From: Flavobacterium sp. UBA7680 | GTDB taxonomy: Bacteria > Bacteroidota > Bacteroidia > Flavobacteriales > Flavobacteriaceae | NCBI RefSeq assembly: GCF_002482975.1 | Contig: NZ_DLHA01000008.1 | Location: forward strand, 1 to 64,000 | Length of the DNA stretch: 64,000 nucleotides | Reading direction: 5' to 3' | Part shown: positions 16,714 to 25,409 of the stretch, piece by piece | How positions within the stretch are numbered: the first letter of the stretch is position 1 | Layout: each line of letters begins with the position of its first letter | Position numbers and translations under genes: made by a program | Notes under the pieces: model-generated | Told to the model about the DNA's origin: nothing | Databases searched by the model: none | The model's input: only the letters and a program-made list of their open reading frames with translations

Positions 16714-17235
16714 CTACCAAAGTTCTGCAACCTCGTTTTTAATATAACCTAAAGCAGCATTACTTGGAGATTGTTTTTCTAAAAGTTCATTCAAAATAAC
16801 TTCACGAAGTTTATCTGCGCTGTCAACACGGTCGCTCATGGCAGCTTTACGAATCATTTGAATTGTTGAGTTTTTTGCAGTTGTAATAATTGTCCAGCAT
16901 TCATCAGACATATAAATTTGCTGCGTTAAATTGTGCTCGAATTCTTGTTCGATTTGGTCGATTACAAAGTTTTCGTAATCATGTTTATCGTGTGAAATTG
17001 GAGTGATTCTGATTAATAATTTTGTCAAATTAATACGCTCTAAAAATAAAGTCATACGCTCGTAAGCTTGTAAACGTATCGGAAGTGATTCTTTATGCGC
17101 TTGTCTGTTCAACAAAAAAGCACGCTTTTTATCATTGTTTTTAATATGCAGTTCAAAAAAACTGTAGGCTACAAATCCGGTAACAATGGCAGGTAAAGTA
17201 TAACTTGCTAATTCTATAATTCTTGTAAAATCCAT
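16714..17235 (-). CDS. DUF7935-like family protein, membrane-anchored
   Basis: 173 residues from ATG 17235. The N-terminal helix IELASYTLPAIVTGFVAYSFF is a membrane anchor; the rest is a conserved alpha-helical cytoplasmic domain (LPIRLQAYERMTLFLERI, EFEHNLTQQIYMS) that I recognise as a Flavobacteria-conserved family of unknown function. An earlier in-frame ATG at 17283 is less likely because the -7 box at 17254-17261 would start the mRNA downstream of it. Family name from memory. Confidence 0.75.
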   Translation of the reverse strand: MDFTRIIELASYTLPAIVTGFVAYSFFELHIKNNDKKRAFLLNRQAHKESLPIRLQAYERMTLFLERINLTKLLIRITPISHDKHDYENFVIDQIEQEFEHNLTQQIYMSDECWTIITTAKNSTIQMIRKAAMSDRVDSADKLREVILNELLEKQSPSNAALGYIKNEVAELW

Positions 17236-17253
17236 TTGGGTAAATTTTTTTAG

Positions 17254-17261
17254 CAAAAATA
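17254..17261 (-). promoter_or_regulatory. -7 box TATTTTTG (minus) for the 16714-17235 gene
   Basis: TAnnTTTG on the minus strand. Predicted transcription start near 17249, which excludes the 17283 start and supports 17235. Confidence 0.5.
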
Positions 17262-17317
17262 TACTTTTTGACGAGAAATCCACTTTAAATTTACACGAAT
17301 AAACAAATTGTAAAACT

Positions 17318-17325
17318 TACTTTTG
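17318..17325 (+). promoter_or_regulatory. -7 box TACTTTTG for the TauE/SafE gene
   Basis: TAnnTTTG 25 nt before ATG 17351. It places the mRNA start near or downstream of the alternative TTG at 17330, supporting ATG 17351. Confidence 0.5.
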
Positions 17326-17350
17326 CAACTTGTTTTTTAATACACTTTTA

Positions 17351-18118
17351 ATGGATTCATACATAATACTTTTTCTTTGCCTAGCAGCTTTTGCGGCAGG
17401 ATTTATTGATGCAATAGTGGGCGGCGGCGGATTAATCCAAACACCAATGGGATTAATTTTATTGCCTAATCTTCCTGTTTCAACTGTAATTGGAACTTTA
17501 AAAATCCCTGCTTTTAGCGGAACAGCTTTTGCGGCTTTTCAATATCTGAAAAAGGTAGTTATTCAATGGAAATTGCTTTTGATTATGATGTGTTTAGCAG
17601 TTCCGTCGGCATTTTTGGGATCTACTATTTTGACACTTGTAAGCAATGATTTTATGAAACCGCTTTTGCTTGTCGTTTTGTCGTTATTGTTTATATATAC
17701 ATACGTAAAGAAAAATTTCGGACAGCATGTTGCAAAAGATCATTCTGCAACAACTCAAATAATTTATGCAGTTGTCATTAGTATAATTGTTGGCTTCTAC
17801 GACGGATTTATTGGTCCGGGAACAGGAAGTTTTTTCGTTGTAGCATTTATTGCGCTTTTAGGTTTTGATTTTTTGCACGCTTCCGCGAATGCTAAAATGG
17901 TAAATCTGGCAACGAATTTCGGTTCAATTTGTTTGTTTATGATAAAAGGAAAAATCATCTGGACAATCGCAATCCCGATGGCAGTAAGTAACGGACTTGG
18001 CGGCTGGCTTGGAGCAAAACTCGCAATCAATAAAGGAAATGGCTTTATTAGAATTTTCTTTTTGATTGTGGTTGTGGGAACTTTGATCCGCTTTGCTTAC
18101 GACGTTTTCTATAAGTAG
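17351..18118 (+). CDS. Sulfite exporter TauE/SafE family membrane protein
   Basis: 255 residues, about eight membrane helices. The family signature AAFAAGFIDAIVGGGGLIQ lies at the N-terminus and its repeat FYDGFIGPGTGSFF in the second half, the inverted-repeat halves of TauE/SafE. Members move small organic or sulfur anions across the inner membrane; substrate unknown. ATG 17351 is preferred over TTG 17330, which would add seven residues. It is divergent from the DUF7935-like gene. Confidence 0.92.
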   Translation: MDSYIILFLCLAAFAAGFIDAIVGGGGLIQTPMGLILLPNLPVSTVIGTLKIPAFSGTAFAAFQYLKKVVIQWKLLLIMMCLAVPSAFLGSTILTLVSNDFMKPLLLVVLSLLFIYTYVKKNFGQHVAKDHSATTQIIYAVVISIIVGFYDGFIGPGTGSFFVVAFIALLGFDFLHASANAKMVNLATNFGSICLFMIKGKIIWTIAIPMAVSNGLGGWLGAKLAINKGNGFIRIFFLIVVVGTLIRFAYDVFYK

Positions 18119-18125
18119 TTTTTTT

Positions 18126-18252
18126 AAACCATATAAGTTATATAAGGAATTATAAGCTGCACTTTGAAAAGATTTTGAAAATCTAGGCCATATAAGCGTT
18201 ACTGGTTTTGTTTAAGTTACAGAATTAAATGAACTTATATCACTTATATGGT
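18126..18252. repeat. Inverted repeat with ACCATATAAGT arms
   Basis: The left arm AACCATATAAGTTATATAAG (18127-18146) is mirrored by CTTATATCACTTATATGGTT (18233-18252), with an internal CATATAAG copy near 18189. It lies directly after the TauE stop. Confidence 0.65.
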
Positions 18253-18260
18253 TCAAAAAA

Positions 18261-18297
18261 AACTTAGCATCTCAGAACCTTAGTATCTTAGGAACTT
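18261..18297. repeat. CTTAG-type repeat
   Basis: AACTTAGCATCTCAGAACC followed by TTAGTATCTTAGGAACTT; same family as 5465-5505 and 44969-45006. Confidence 0.6.
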
Positions 18298-18311
18298 TCT
18301 TTTTTAATTCT

Positions 18312-18319
18312 TATTTTTG
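18312..18319 (+). promoter_or_regulatory. -7 box TATTTTTG for uvrD/pcrA
   Basis: TAnnTTTG 19 nt before ATG 18339. The leader contains AAGGAGAAAAA, an unusually good ribosome-binding site for a Flavobacterium. Confidence 0.55.
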
Positions 18320-18338
18320 CATAAAGGAGAAAAATTAC

Positions 18339-20675
18339 ATGCAGAAATATATTGACCAGCTCAACGAAGCACAGAGAGCGCCTGTTTTACAAAAAGACGG
18401 GCCAATGATTATTATTGCTGGTGCAGGTTCGGGGAAAACCCGTGTTTTAACAATTAGAATTGCTTATTTGATGGCTCAGGGTGTTGATGCTTTCAACATT
18501 TTGTCGCTGACTTTTACCAATAAAGCAGCCCGTGAAATGAAGCACAGGATTTCGGATATTGTGGGAGCATCTGAGGCTAAAAACCTTTGGATGGGAACTT
18601 TTCACTCGATATTTGCCCGTATTCTTCGTTCAGAATCAGATCATTTAGGTTATCCCTCAAATTTTACAATTTACGATTCTCAGGATTCGGCGAGACTGAT
18701 TTCTTCAATTATTAAAGAAATGCAGCTAGATCGTGATATCTACAAACCAAAACAGATTTTAGGCCGTATATCTAGTTATAAAAACAGCTTAATTACAGTA
18801 AAAGCCTATTTCAATAATCCGGAATTAGTCGAGGCTGATGCAATGGCAAAAAGGCCGAGATTAGGAGAAATTTATCAGCAGTATGTAGAACGTTGTTTTA
18901 AGGCTGGAGCAATGGATTTTGATGATTTGTTACTGAAAACCAATGAGTTATTAACTCGTTTTCCAGAAGTTTTAGCAAAATATCAGGATCGTTTCCGTTA
19001 TATTTTGGTTGATGAGTACCAAGATACGAATCACTCTCAGTATTTGATTGTTAGAGCTTTATCAGACAGATTTCAAAATATTTGTGTGGTTGGAGATGAT
19101 GCACAGAGTATTTATGCCTTCCGTGGAGCGAATATCAATAATATCCTGAATTTCCAAAAGGATTATGAAGGTGTAGTAATGTATCGTTTAGAGCAGAATT
19201 ACCGTTCAACTCGAAATATTGTGGAAGCTGCAAATACGGTTATGGAGCACAACAAAACTAAACTGGATAAAGTAGTTTGGACTGCAAATGATTTTGGTCC
19301 AAGAATTAAAGTCCATCGAAGTTTGACGGATGCTGAAGAAGGTCGTTTTGTAGCCAGTACGATTTTTGAACAGAAAATGCAGAATCAATTGCATAATGGA
19401 GCTTTTGCAATTTTGTATCGTACTAATGCTCAGTCGCGTGCAATGGAGGACGCGTTGAGAAAACGTGATATTCCGTATAGAATTTATGGTGGATTATCTT
19501 TCTACCAACGTAAGGAAATTAAAGACGTTTTATGTTATTTGCGTTTGGTTTTAAATCCGAAAGATGAAGAGGCTTTGATTCGTGTTATCAACTATCCTGC
19601 ACGTGGAATTGGAGATACAACTGTAGAAAAATTGACTATTGCCGCAAACCATTACAAACGCTCGATTTGGGAAGTAATGGTAAATATTGATAAAATCGAC
19701 TTGAAACTGAATGCTGGTACAAAAAACAAATTGAAGGATTTTGTGACAATGATTCAGAGTTTTCAAGTTATCGATCAGAATCAAGATGCATTTTATATAA
19801 CAGATCACGTTGCAAAGAAAACCGGTTTGGTTCAGGAATTAAAGAAAGATGCAACTCCGGAAGGAATGGCAAAAATTCAAAATATCGAAGAACTTTTAAA
19901 CGGTATTAAGGACTTTACAGAAGGACAAAGAGAAATTGACGGAGCTAGAGGTGCACTTTCTGAATTTATGGAAGATGTGGCTTTGGCAACAGATTTGGAT
20001 AAAGATACCAATGATGAAGATCGTGTTGCTTTGATGACGATTCACTTAGCAAAAGGATTAGAATTTCCTCATGTTTTTGTAGTTGGTATGGAAGAAGATT
20101 TGTTTCCGAGTGCGATGAGTATGAGTACGAGAAGTGAATTAGAAGAAGAACGTCGTTTATTTTATGTAGCTTTAACTCGTGCAGAACACCAGGCGTATTT
20201 GACTTATGCACAGTCACGTTATCGTTGGGGTAAATTGACAGATAGTGAACCATCACGTTTTATTGAAGAAATTGACGGGCAGTTTCTGGAATATCTAACT
20301 CCGTCAGAAAGTAATTATCGTTATAAATCTCCAATTGACGGCGATATTTTTGGAGACATTGATAAATCAAAATTACGATTAGCAAAACCAGTAGGAGGAA
20401 CGCCGCCAAAGCATATTACAGATAATAACCCGAAACCGGACTTAAATATTCGTAAATTAAAACCTGTATCTGGAAATGCGCCGGAAAGTTCTAATACTAA
20501 TTTGTTTGACAGTAAACTAACAATTGGAAATGTCGTAATGCACGAACGTTTCGGAAAAGGAGAAGTGATTAATTTAGAAGGAGTTGGAGCTGATAAAAAA
20601 GCCGAAATTAAATTTGAAGTAGGAGGAATTAAAAAACTTCTATTAAGATTTGCTAAATTAGATGTTGTAGGATAA
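18339..20675 (+). CDS. UvrD/PcrA-type superfamily I 3'-5' DNA helicase
   Basis: 778 residues. Motor protein for nucleotide-excision and replication-linked repair. Seen: Q-motif (LNEAQRAPV), Walker A AGAGSGKT (about 28-35), motif II VDEYQD, motif III GDDAQSIYAFRGA, motif IV QNYRS, motif V TIHLAKGLEF, motif VI VALTRAEH. The C-terminal tail (about 715-778, IGNVVMHERFGKGEVINLEG) is the Tudor-like domain by which UvrD/PcrA contacts RNA polymerase. Both uvrD and pcrA names are used for such proteins; I leave the symbol open. Single gene with its own promoter. Confidence 0.96.
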   Translation: MQKYIDQLNEAQRAPVLQKDGPMIIIAGAGSGKTRVLTIRIAYLMAQGVDAFNILSLTFTNKAAREMKHRISDIVGASEAKNLWMGTFHSIFARILRSESDHLGYPSNFTIYDSQDSARLISSIIKEMQLDRDIYKPKQILGRISSYKNSLITVKAYFNNPELVEADAMAKRPRLGEIYQQYVERCFKAGAMDFDDLLLKTNELLTRFPEVLAKYQDRFRYILVDEYQDTNHSQYLIVRALSDRFQNICVVGDDAQSIYAFRGANINNILNFQKDYEGVVMYRLEQNYRSTRNIVEAANTVMEHNKTKLDKVVWTANDFGPRIKVHRSLTDAEEGRFVASTIFEQKMQNQLHNGAFAILYRTNAQSRAMEDALRKRDIPYRIYGGLSFYQRKEIKDVLCYLRLVLNPKDEEALIRVINYPARGIGDTTVEKLTIAANHYKRSIWEVMVNIDKIDLKLNAGTKNKLKDFVTMIQSFQVIDQNQDAFYITDHVAKKTGLVQELKKDATPEGMAKIQNIEELLNGIKDFTEGQREIDGARGALSEFMEDVALATDLDKDTNDEDRVALMTIHLAKGLEFPHVFVVGMEEDLFPSAMSMSTRSELEEERRLFYVALTRAEHQAYLTYAQSRYRWGKLTDSEPSRFIEEIDGQFLEYLTPSESNYRYKSPIDGDIFGDIDKSKLRLAKPVGGTPPKHITDNNPKPDLNIRKLKPVSGNAPESSNTNLFDSKLTIGNVVMHERFGKGEVINLEGVGADKKAEIKFEVGGIKKLLLRFAKLDVVG

Positions 20676-20701
20676 ATAAAGTTTCAGCTTTTGAAAACAT
20701 T

Positions 20702-20768
20702 TGTCACCCTGAGCGAAGTCGAAGGGCGCTCCAATTGGACGTGGGCTTCGACTTCGCTCAGCCTGACA
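20702..20768. repeat. Inverted repeat with CTGAGCGAAGTCGAAG arms
   Basis: Left arm 20702-20725, right arm 20745-20768, about 23 bp with two mismatches and a 19-nt spacer. A solo arm is at 5428-5452. It lies between uvrD and tsaC and could act as a terminator stem or a mobile repeat. Confidence 0.75.
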
Positions 20769-20817
20769 GCAGAGAACTTGAAACCTGAAACAAACAAAAC
20801 TTTAAACAAAAACCAAA

Positions 20818-21438
20818 ATGGCAGAATTCATAAAAATATATCCAGATAAACCTAGTGAAGCTGCAATTGCAAAAGTTGTAAAAGTGCTTCAAAATGGTGG
20901 TTTGGTAATTTATCCAACAGATACTGTTTACGGTTTAGGTTGTGATATTACCAATTCTCGAGCATTAGAAAAAGTAGCGAAAATAAAAGGAGTAAAATTA
21001 GAGAAAGCAAACTTCTCTTTCATCTGTCATGATTTAAGTAATCTTTCAGATTATGTACGCCAGATTGATACTTCGACTTTTAAAATATTAAAAAGAGCTT
21101 TACCTGGACCTTATACATTTATTTTACCGGGAAATAATAACCTGCCAAAAGAGTTTAAAAAGAAAACTACTGTTGGTATTCGTGTTCCTGATAATAATAT
21201 TGTTTTAGAAATTGTTCGTCAGTTAGGAAATCCAATTGTTTCGACTTCGATTCGTGATGAAGATGATGTAATTGAGTATACTACAGATCCTGAATTGATT
21301 TTTGAAAAATGGCAGAATCTGGTTGATATGGTAATTGATGGTGGTTATGGAGATAATATTCCGTCAACAATTATAGATTTATCAGAGCATGAGCCGGTAG
21401 TTGTAAGGGAAGGAAAAGGGGATGTTGATATTTTGTAA
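20818..21438 (+). CDS. tsaC: L-threonylcarbamoyladenylate synthase (TsaC/Sua5/YrdC)
   Basis: 206 residues, the short TsaC form without a Sua5 domain. It makes threonylcarbamoyl-AMP from Thr, bicarbonate and ATP, the first step of tRNA t6A37 synthesis. Seen: GGLVIYPTDTVYGLGCD, the KxR-type substrate-binding region, PGPYTFILPG, TVGIRVPDN and PIVSTSI. The partner TsaE is encoded at 34820 in this window; TsaB and TsaD are not here. Start is the only ATG matching the family N-terminus. Confidence 0.95.
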   Translation: MAEFIKIYPDKPSEAAIAKVVKVLQNGGLVIYPTDTVYGLGCDITNSRALEKVAKIKGVKLEKANFSFICHDLSNLSDYVRQIDTSTFKILKRALPGPYTFILPGNNNLPKEFKKKTTVGIRVPDNNIVLEIVRQLGNPIVSTSIRDEDDVIEYTTDPELIFEKWQNLVDMVIDGGYGDNIPSTIIDLSEHEPVVVREGKGDVDIL

Positions 21439-21570
21439 AAAAAAACTTAAATAGCATAAAACTTAAAAAATTATAACTAACTTTAGTATAGTTAAAATTT
21501 AGTTAGTTAATAAAAGCAATGTTGTCCTTAATTTCTTTTAATTGGTTGTTAAAAAAGATTAAGGATACAA

Positions 21571-21599
21571 AAAAAGGCTGGTCAATTGACCAGCCTTTT
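21571..21599. terminator. Bidirectional intrinsic terminator
   Basis: Perfect palindrome AAAAGGCTGGTCAATTGACC continuing to AGCCTTTT, with A-run before and T-run after. It separates convergent tsaC (+) and the OmpA gene (-). Confidence 0.9.
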
Positions 21600-21626
21600 C
21601 TGTATATAAAGTATATTACTTTAAAA

Positions 21627-22460
21627 TTATTTTGCCTGTTTTTTCATTTCTTTCTCGATCATATCGTAGAATTGATCAATTTTAGGCATAACAACAATAC
21701 GTGTTCTTCTGTTACGCGCTTTGTTGTCTGGAGTATCATTTGCAACTAAAGGTACATATGAACTTCTACCAGCAGCAATTAATTTAGCTGGGTTAACTCC
21801 TAGATCATTTGTTAAGACACGAACGATAGAAGTAGAACGTTTAACACTTAAATCCCAGTTGTCTAACAAAACTCCGTTGCTTTTGTAAGGAACATCATCT
21901 GTGTGACCTTCAACCATACATTCAAAATCAGGTTTGTCGTTTACTACTTTTGCAACTTTAGCCAAAACAGATTTTGCTTTGTCGCTTACGTCGTAGCTTC
22001 CACTTTTAAATAATAATTTATCAGCGATAGAGATAAATACAACTCCTTTTTCAACATTGATTTCGATATCCGGATCGTTGATTCCAACAGCACCTTTTAA
22101 ACTTGTAACTAATGCTAACGTTACACTGTCTTTTTTAGTAAGAGCATCTTGAAGTCTAGATATTTTTAAATCTTTCTCTTTTAAGCTTTCTAATGATTTT
22201 TCTAAGTTTTCAGCTCCTTTTGTTGTTAAAACTGTTAAATCTTTAGAGCTGTTAATAAGGTCTTGATTATGTTGTTTATAGCTTTCAGCTGTTGCTGCTA
22301 ATCCTGCTTTTTCTTCCAGACAAGAATTTAATTTAACTGTGCAAGAGTTTAATAAATCTTGTGTCTCTTTTTGCTTAGCCTCTAAAGCAGCATATTGCTT
22401 TTTAGATACACACGAAGTTAAGGCCATTAATACTGATAGTGCGATAACTATTTTTCTCAT
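21627..22460 (-). CDS. OmpA family peptidoglycan-associated lipoprotein
   Basis: 277 residues. Lipobox in MALTSC (Cys17) after a short signal peptide; then a Lys/Glu/Gln-rich coiled coil (about 22-110); then an OmpA/MotB domain (about 140-265) with CMVEGHTDDVPYK and NRRTRIVVMPK, the residues that bind diaminopimelate in peptidoglycan. It tethers the outer membrane to the wall. A -7 box at 22490-22497 gives it its own promoter. Convergent with tsaC across a shared terminator. Confidence 0.93.
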   Translation of the reverse strand: MRKIVIALSVLMALTSCVSKKQYAALEAKQKETQDLLNSCTVKLNSCLEEKAGLAATAESYKQHNQDLINSSKDLTVLTTKGAENLEKSLESLKEKDLKISRLQDALTKKDSVTLALVTSLKGAVGINDPDIEINVEKGVVFISIADKLLFKSGSYDVSDKAKSVLAKVAKVVNDKPDFECMVEGHTDDVPYKSNGVLLDNWDLSVKRSTSIVRVLTNDLGVNPAKLIAAGRSSYVPLVANDTPDNKARNRRTRIVVMPKIDQFYDMIEKEMKKQAK

Positions 22461-22489
22461 AGGTATTATATTTAATTAAACGTTGATTA

Positions 22490-22497
22490 CAAATTTA
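22490..22497 (-). promoter_or_regulatory. -7 box TAAATTTG (minus) for the OmpA lipoprotein gene
   Basis: TAnnTTTG on the minus strand, overlapping the stop codon region of the upstream glycosyltransferase gene (stop 22495-22497). Transcription would begin about 25 nt before the ATG. Confidence 0.5.
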
Positions 22498-23514
22498 GTT
22501 TTTAATATTTTGATTACTGTTAAAGATTTCTTTAAAAACCTCTAATTTCTTTATATAATAAAGGAAAACGATACTTTTTACAGTATAGTATTGCTGTATT
22601 TGAAAATCTTTTCGTTTGCTTAGATATTTTAAAGATAGGCAATAAAATGAAAAATGCGCCTTTAAAATTGCAAAAGTATGACCAAACTTTCCTTGTGTAA
22701 GAAAACGGATACCCGCAATTCCATCTAAAACCATTCGAAAGAAAATTACAAAGAACAATCCTTTTTTAGGAAGATTTTTGACAAGCATTAACAATGAATT
22801 CCTAAAGTTTAAATATGTTTTTTTAGGATTTCCCTGCTGTAAAGTTGCACCTCCAACATGATAAACTACTGATTCTGAATTGTATTTTATAATATGTCCT
22901 TCATTTGCAGCACGCCAGCACAAATCGATTTCTTCCTGATGTGCAAAAAAAGCTTCATCAAAACCTCCTAAAGTATGATACACCTCTTTTCTAATAAAGA
23001 AACAAGCACCAGATGCCCAGAAAAGTTTACAGCTGTCATCATATTGACCATTATCTTTTTCGATAGTATCAAAGATTCTGCCTCGACAAAACGGAAAACC
23101 ATATTTATCAATAAATCCGCCAGCTGCTCCGGCATATTCAAAATATTCTTTGTTTTTAAAATCTAGAATTTTTGGCTGAATAATAGCGGTTTCTTTTTCT
23201 TTATCGAAAGTTTCAATGATAGGTTTTAGCCAATTTTCGGTTACTTCAATATCAGAATTAACTAAGGCATAAATTTCGGCATCTACACTTTGAAGTGCAT
23301 CATTATAACCTTTTGCAAAGCCATGATTTCCGCTATTTTGAATGATTTTTATTGATGGATAATTTTCTCTAACAAAGTTTACAGAAGTATCTGTTGATGC
23401 ATTATCAGCTACATAAATAGTAGCTTCTTCTGAATATTGTAAAACAGATGGTAAAAATTGTTCTAACAATTTAACTCCGTTCCAATTTAAAATGACAACT
23501 GCTATTTTATCCAA
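22495..23514 (-). CDS. Glycosyltransferase family 2
   Basis: 339 residues. GT-A fold: VVILNWNGVKLLEQFLPSVL, VADNASTDTS, GFAKGYNDAL, and the metal-binding NSDIE region; later HQEEIDLCWRA is the base/acceptor region of rhamnosyl-type GT2 enzymes. A hydrophobic stretch (about 255-275) near the C-terminus may attach it to the membrane. Predicted to add a sugar to a surface glycan; donor and acceptor unknown. It begins 13 nt after the stop of the HsdR_N gene, so they are cotranscribed. Confidence 0.93.
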   Translation of the reverse strand: MDKIAVVILNWNGVKLLEQFLPSVLQYSEEATIYVADNASTDTSVNFVRENYPSIKIIQNSGNHGFAKGYNDALQSVDAEIYALVNSDIEVTENWLKPIIETFDKEKETAIIQPKILDFKNKEYFEYAGAAGGFIDKYGFPFCRGRIFDTIEKDNGQYDDSCKLFWASGACFFIRKEVYHTLGGFDEAFFAHQEEIDLCWRAANEGHIIKYNSESVVYHVGGATLQQGNPKKTYLNFRNSLLMLVKNLPKKGLFFVIFFRMVLDGIAGIRFLTQGKFGHTFAILKAHFSFYCLSLKYLSKRKDFQIQQYYTVKSIVFLYYIKKLEVFKEIFNSNQNIKN

Positions 23515-23526
23515 AAGTGTTTTATT

Positions 23527-23979
23527 TTATTTATTAATATGGTAATCTGGTAAGTTTTGTAAAAACTGATATTTTTCATTTTCAAAGTCCATTTGACAGT
23601 AAAAATGACTTAACCCATTCGTGACATTCAAAAACCGTGCCTTCATGGTCATGTTATAACGGGCAATTTGATCAAAAGTTGCTTGTGATATTTTAACTTC
23701 GGGCGCTTTGCACTCTACTAATATATGTATAGAACCGTCTGAGTTAAAAACTACAACATCATATCTTTTTCGTAATCCGTTGACAGTTAAAACTTTCTCT
23801 ACGTTGATCAGTGATTTTGGGTATTTTTTTTCGTTAATTAAATAATGAACTACATGCTGACGAACCCATTCTTCTGGAGTAAGAATGATAAATTTTTTCC
23901 TGATTTCATCAAAAATAGACACTTTATTTTCGCTATTTTTGAATCGGAAAGTATATGTAGGGAAATTTAGTTTTAACAT
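23527..23979 (-). CDS. Stand-alone HsdR N-terminal-like nuclease domain protein
   Basis: 150 residues. It matches the N-terminal domain of type I restriction subunits (EEWVRQHVVHYLI, then KRYDVVVF and ILVECKAP): Asp74 and Glu89-x-Lys91 form the PD-(D/E)xK core, so nuclease catalysis is possible. No helicase part, and no methylase or specificity subunit nearby; this is a stand-alone housekeeping-type family in Flavobacteria rather than a restriction system. Divergent from holA. Its -7 box lies only 4 nt before the ATG. Confidence 0.87.
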   Translation of the reverse strand: MLKLNFPTYTFRFKNSENKVSIFDEIRKKFIILTPEEWVRQHVVHYLINEKKYPKSLINVEKVLTVNGLRKRYDVVVFNSDGSIHILVECKAPEVKISQATFDQIARYNMTMKARFLNVTNGLSHFYCQMDFENEKYQFLQNLPDYHINK

Positions 23980-23983
23980 ATAG

Positions 23984-23991
23984 CAAAAATA
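23984..23991 (-). promoter_or_regulatory. -7 box TATTTTTG (minus) at the HsdR_N gene start
   Basis: The G of TTTG is 4 nt from the A of the ATG at 23979, so the mRNA would be leaderless or nearly so. Confidence 0.5.
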
Positions 23992-23998
23992 TAAAATA

Positions 23999-24063
23999 GT
24001 TTCAGGTTTCAGGTTTAAAGTTTCAAGTTTTGGAACATGAACCTGAAACCTGAAATTTGAAAC
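23999..24063. repeat. Inverted repeat with TTTCAGGTTTCAGGTTT arms
   Basis: TTTCAGGTTTCAGG (24000 on) is mirrored by CCTGAAACCTGAAA (24042-24055). Single arms of the same family lie near 20777 and 63402. It occupies the spacer of the divergent HsdR_N/holA pair. Confidence 0.7.
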
Positions 24064-24075
24064 AAAAATATTTGA

Positions 24076-25080
24076 ATGGACGAAGTTGTAAAAATTGTCA
24101 ATGATATCAAGGCAGGAGATATAAAACCTATTTATTTTTTAATGGGCGAAGAACCTTATTATATAGATAAGCTGTCTGAATATATTGAACAAAATGTACT
24201 GGCTGAAGAAGAAAAAGGATTTAACCAAACGGTTTTATACGGAAGAGATGTTTCTATTGAAGATATTGTTTCAACAGCAAAACGTTATCCTATGATGGCT
24301 GATCGTCAAGTTGTTATTGTGAAAGAAGCGCAGGATTTATCCAGAACAATTGATAAAATCGAATCGTATGTTGATAATCCGATGCCATCTACAGTTTTGG
24401 TTTTTTGTTATAAATATAAAACGCTCGATAAACGTAAAAAAGTAACCAAACTTTTAGCGCAAAAAGGTATTGTTTACGAAAGTAAAAAACTATACGAAAA
24501 TCAGGTTGGAGATTGGATTAAGCGTGTTCTGGCTGGGAAAAAGTACACAATCGACCCAAAAGCAAACGCTATGCTGGTTGAGTTTTTAGGAACTGATTTG
24601 AGTAAAATAAATAATGAGTTAGAAAAACTGCAGATTATTTTACCGCAGGGAACCATGATTACGCCTCAGCATATTGAAGAAAATATTGGTTTTAGTAAAG
24701 ATTATAATGTTTTCGAACTTCGAAAAGCAATTGGCGAACGGAATCAATTGAAAGCTTATAAGATAGCCGAAAATTTTGCTCATAATCCAAAGGAATATCC
24801 GCTGGTAATGACAACCGGTTTAGTTTTTGGTTTTTTTGTACAGCTTTTAAAATACCACGGACTTAAAGATAAAAACCCAAAGAACGTGGCAGCTGCAATT
24901 GGTGTAAACCCGTATTTTCTAAAAGAATACGATTTGGCTGTAAAAAATTATCCAATGCGAAAAGTAAGTCAGATTGTTGGAGCTTTACGAGATATTGATG
25001 TGAAAAGTAAAGGTGTAGGAGCCAACGCTTTACCACAATCAGATTTGTTAAAAGAAATGCTGTATAAAATATTTAATTAA
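24076..25080 (+). CDS. holA: DNA polymerase III subunit delta
   Basis: 334 residues. Delta wrench of the clamp loader that opens the sliding clamp. Seen: IYFLMGEEPYYIDKL at the N-terminus (the nonfunctional Walker-like region typical of HolA), ADRQVVIVKEAQDL, LSKINNELEKLQI, and C-terminal helical domain with NPYFLKEYDLAVKNY. Length and order fit. The start was chosen by the usual MDEVVKIVNDIKAG context. Confidence 0.95.
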   Translation: MDEVVKIVNDIKAGDIKPIYFLMGEEPYYIDKLSEYIEQNVLAEEEKGFNQTVLYGRDVSIEDIVSTAKRYPMMADRQVVIVKEAQDLSRTIDKIESYVDNPMPSTVLVFCYKYKTLDKRKKVTKLLAQKGIVYESKKLYENQVGDWIKRVLAGKKYTIDPKANAMLVEFLGTDLSKINNELEKLQIILPQGTMITPQHIEENIGFSKDYNVFELRKAIGERNQLKAYKIAENFAHNPKEYPLVMTTGLVFGFFVQLLKYHGLKDKNPKNVAAAIGVNPYFLKEYDLAVKNYPMRKVSQIVGALRDIDVKSKGVGANALPQSDLLKEMLYKIFN

Positions 25081-25146
25081 GCCGTGAAAATTCACGATAT
25101 TTGCCTTTCTAAAAATTTTACTACTTAAAATAATAATTACACAATT

Positions 25147-25329
25147 ATGGGAATGAATAAAAATACCGTTTTAGGATGGGCTACTTTTATAATGGTACTT
25201 ATGGGATTATTGCTTATAGGTCTTGGCGCTTTTAGATATAGCGACGTTTCTGGCTGGGGATTTGCGGCGGCAGGTGTTGGTTTTTTTGCTAACGCTTGGG
25301 TTTTTAACGCTTTAAAAGGTAGAGTTTAA
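25147..25329 (+). CDS. Small two-helix membrane protein (CAL67264-type family)
   Basis: 60 residues. Two membrane helices (about 9-28 and 35-55) with Gly-rich faces; short charged ends. It lies just upstream of ettA, a pairing I recall for a small flavobacterial family named CAL67264 (from memory). Function unknown. The high hydrophobicity, good codon use and position indicate a real gene. Confidence 0.8.
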   Translation: MGMNKNTVLGWATFIMVLMGLLLIGLGAFRYSDVSGWGFAAAGVGFFANAWVFNALKGRV

Positions 25330-25409
25330 TCTTTTCAATATCAATTGCAAAAATCAACTGCAATATAAAATCAATAAAAAATAATTAATTAAAATAAAAA
25401 ATAAATAGA

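Noticed and set aside
21519..21749. 76-codon frame across the tsaC/OmpA terminator
   Set aside because: It runs through a bidirectional terminator and then antisense into the OmpA lipoprotein gene.
23527..23979. Type I restriction-modification system
   Set aside because: Only an HsdR N-terminal-like domain is present; no helicase, methylase or specificity gene lies nearby.
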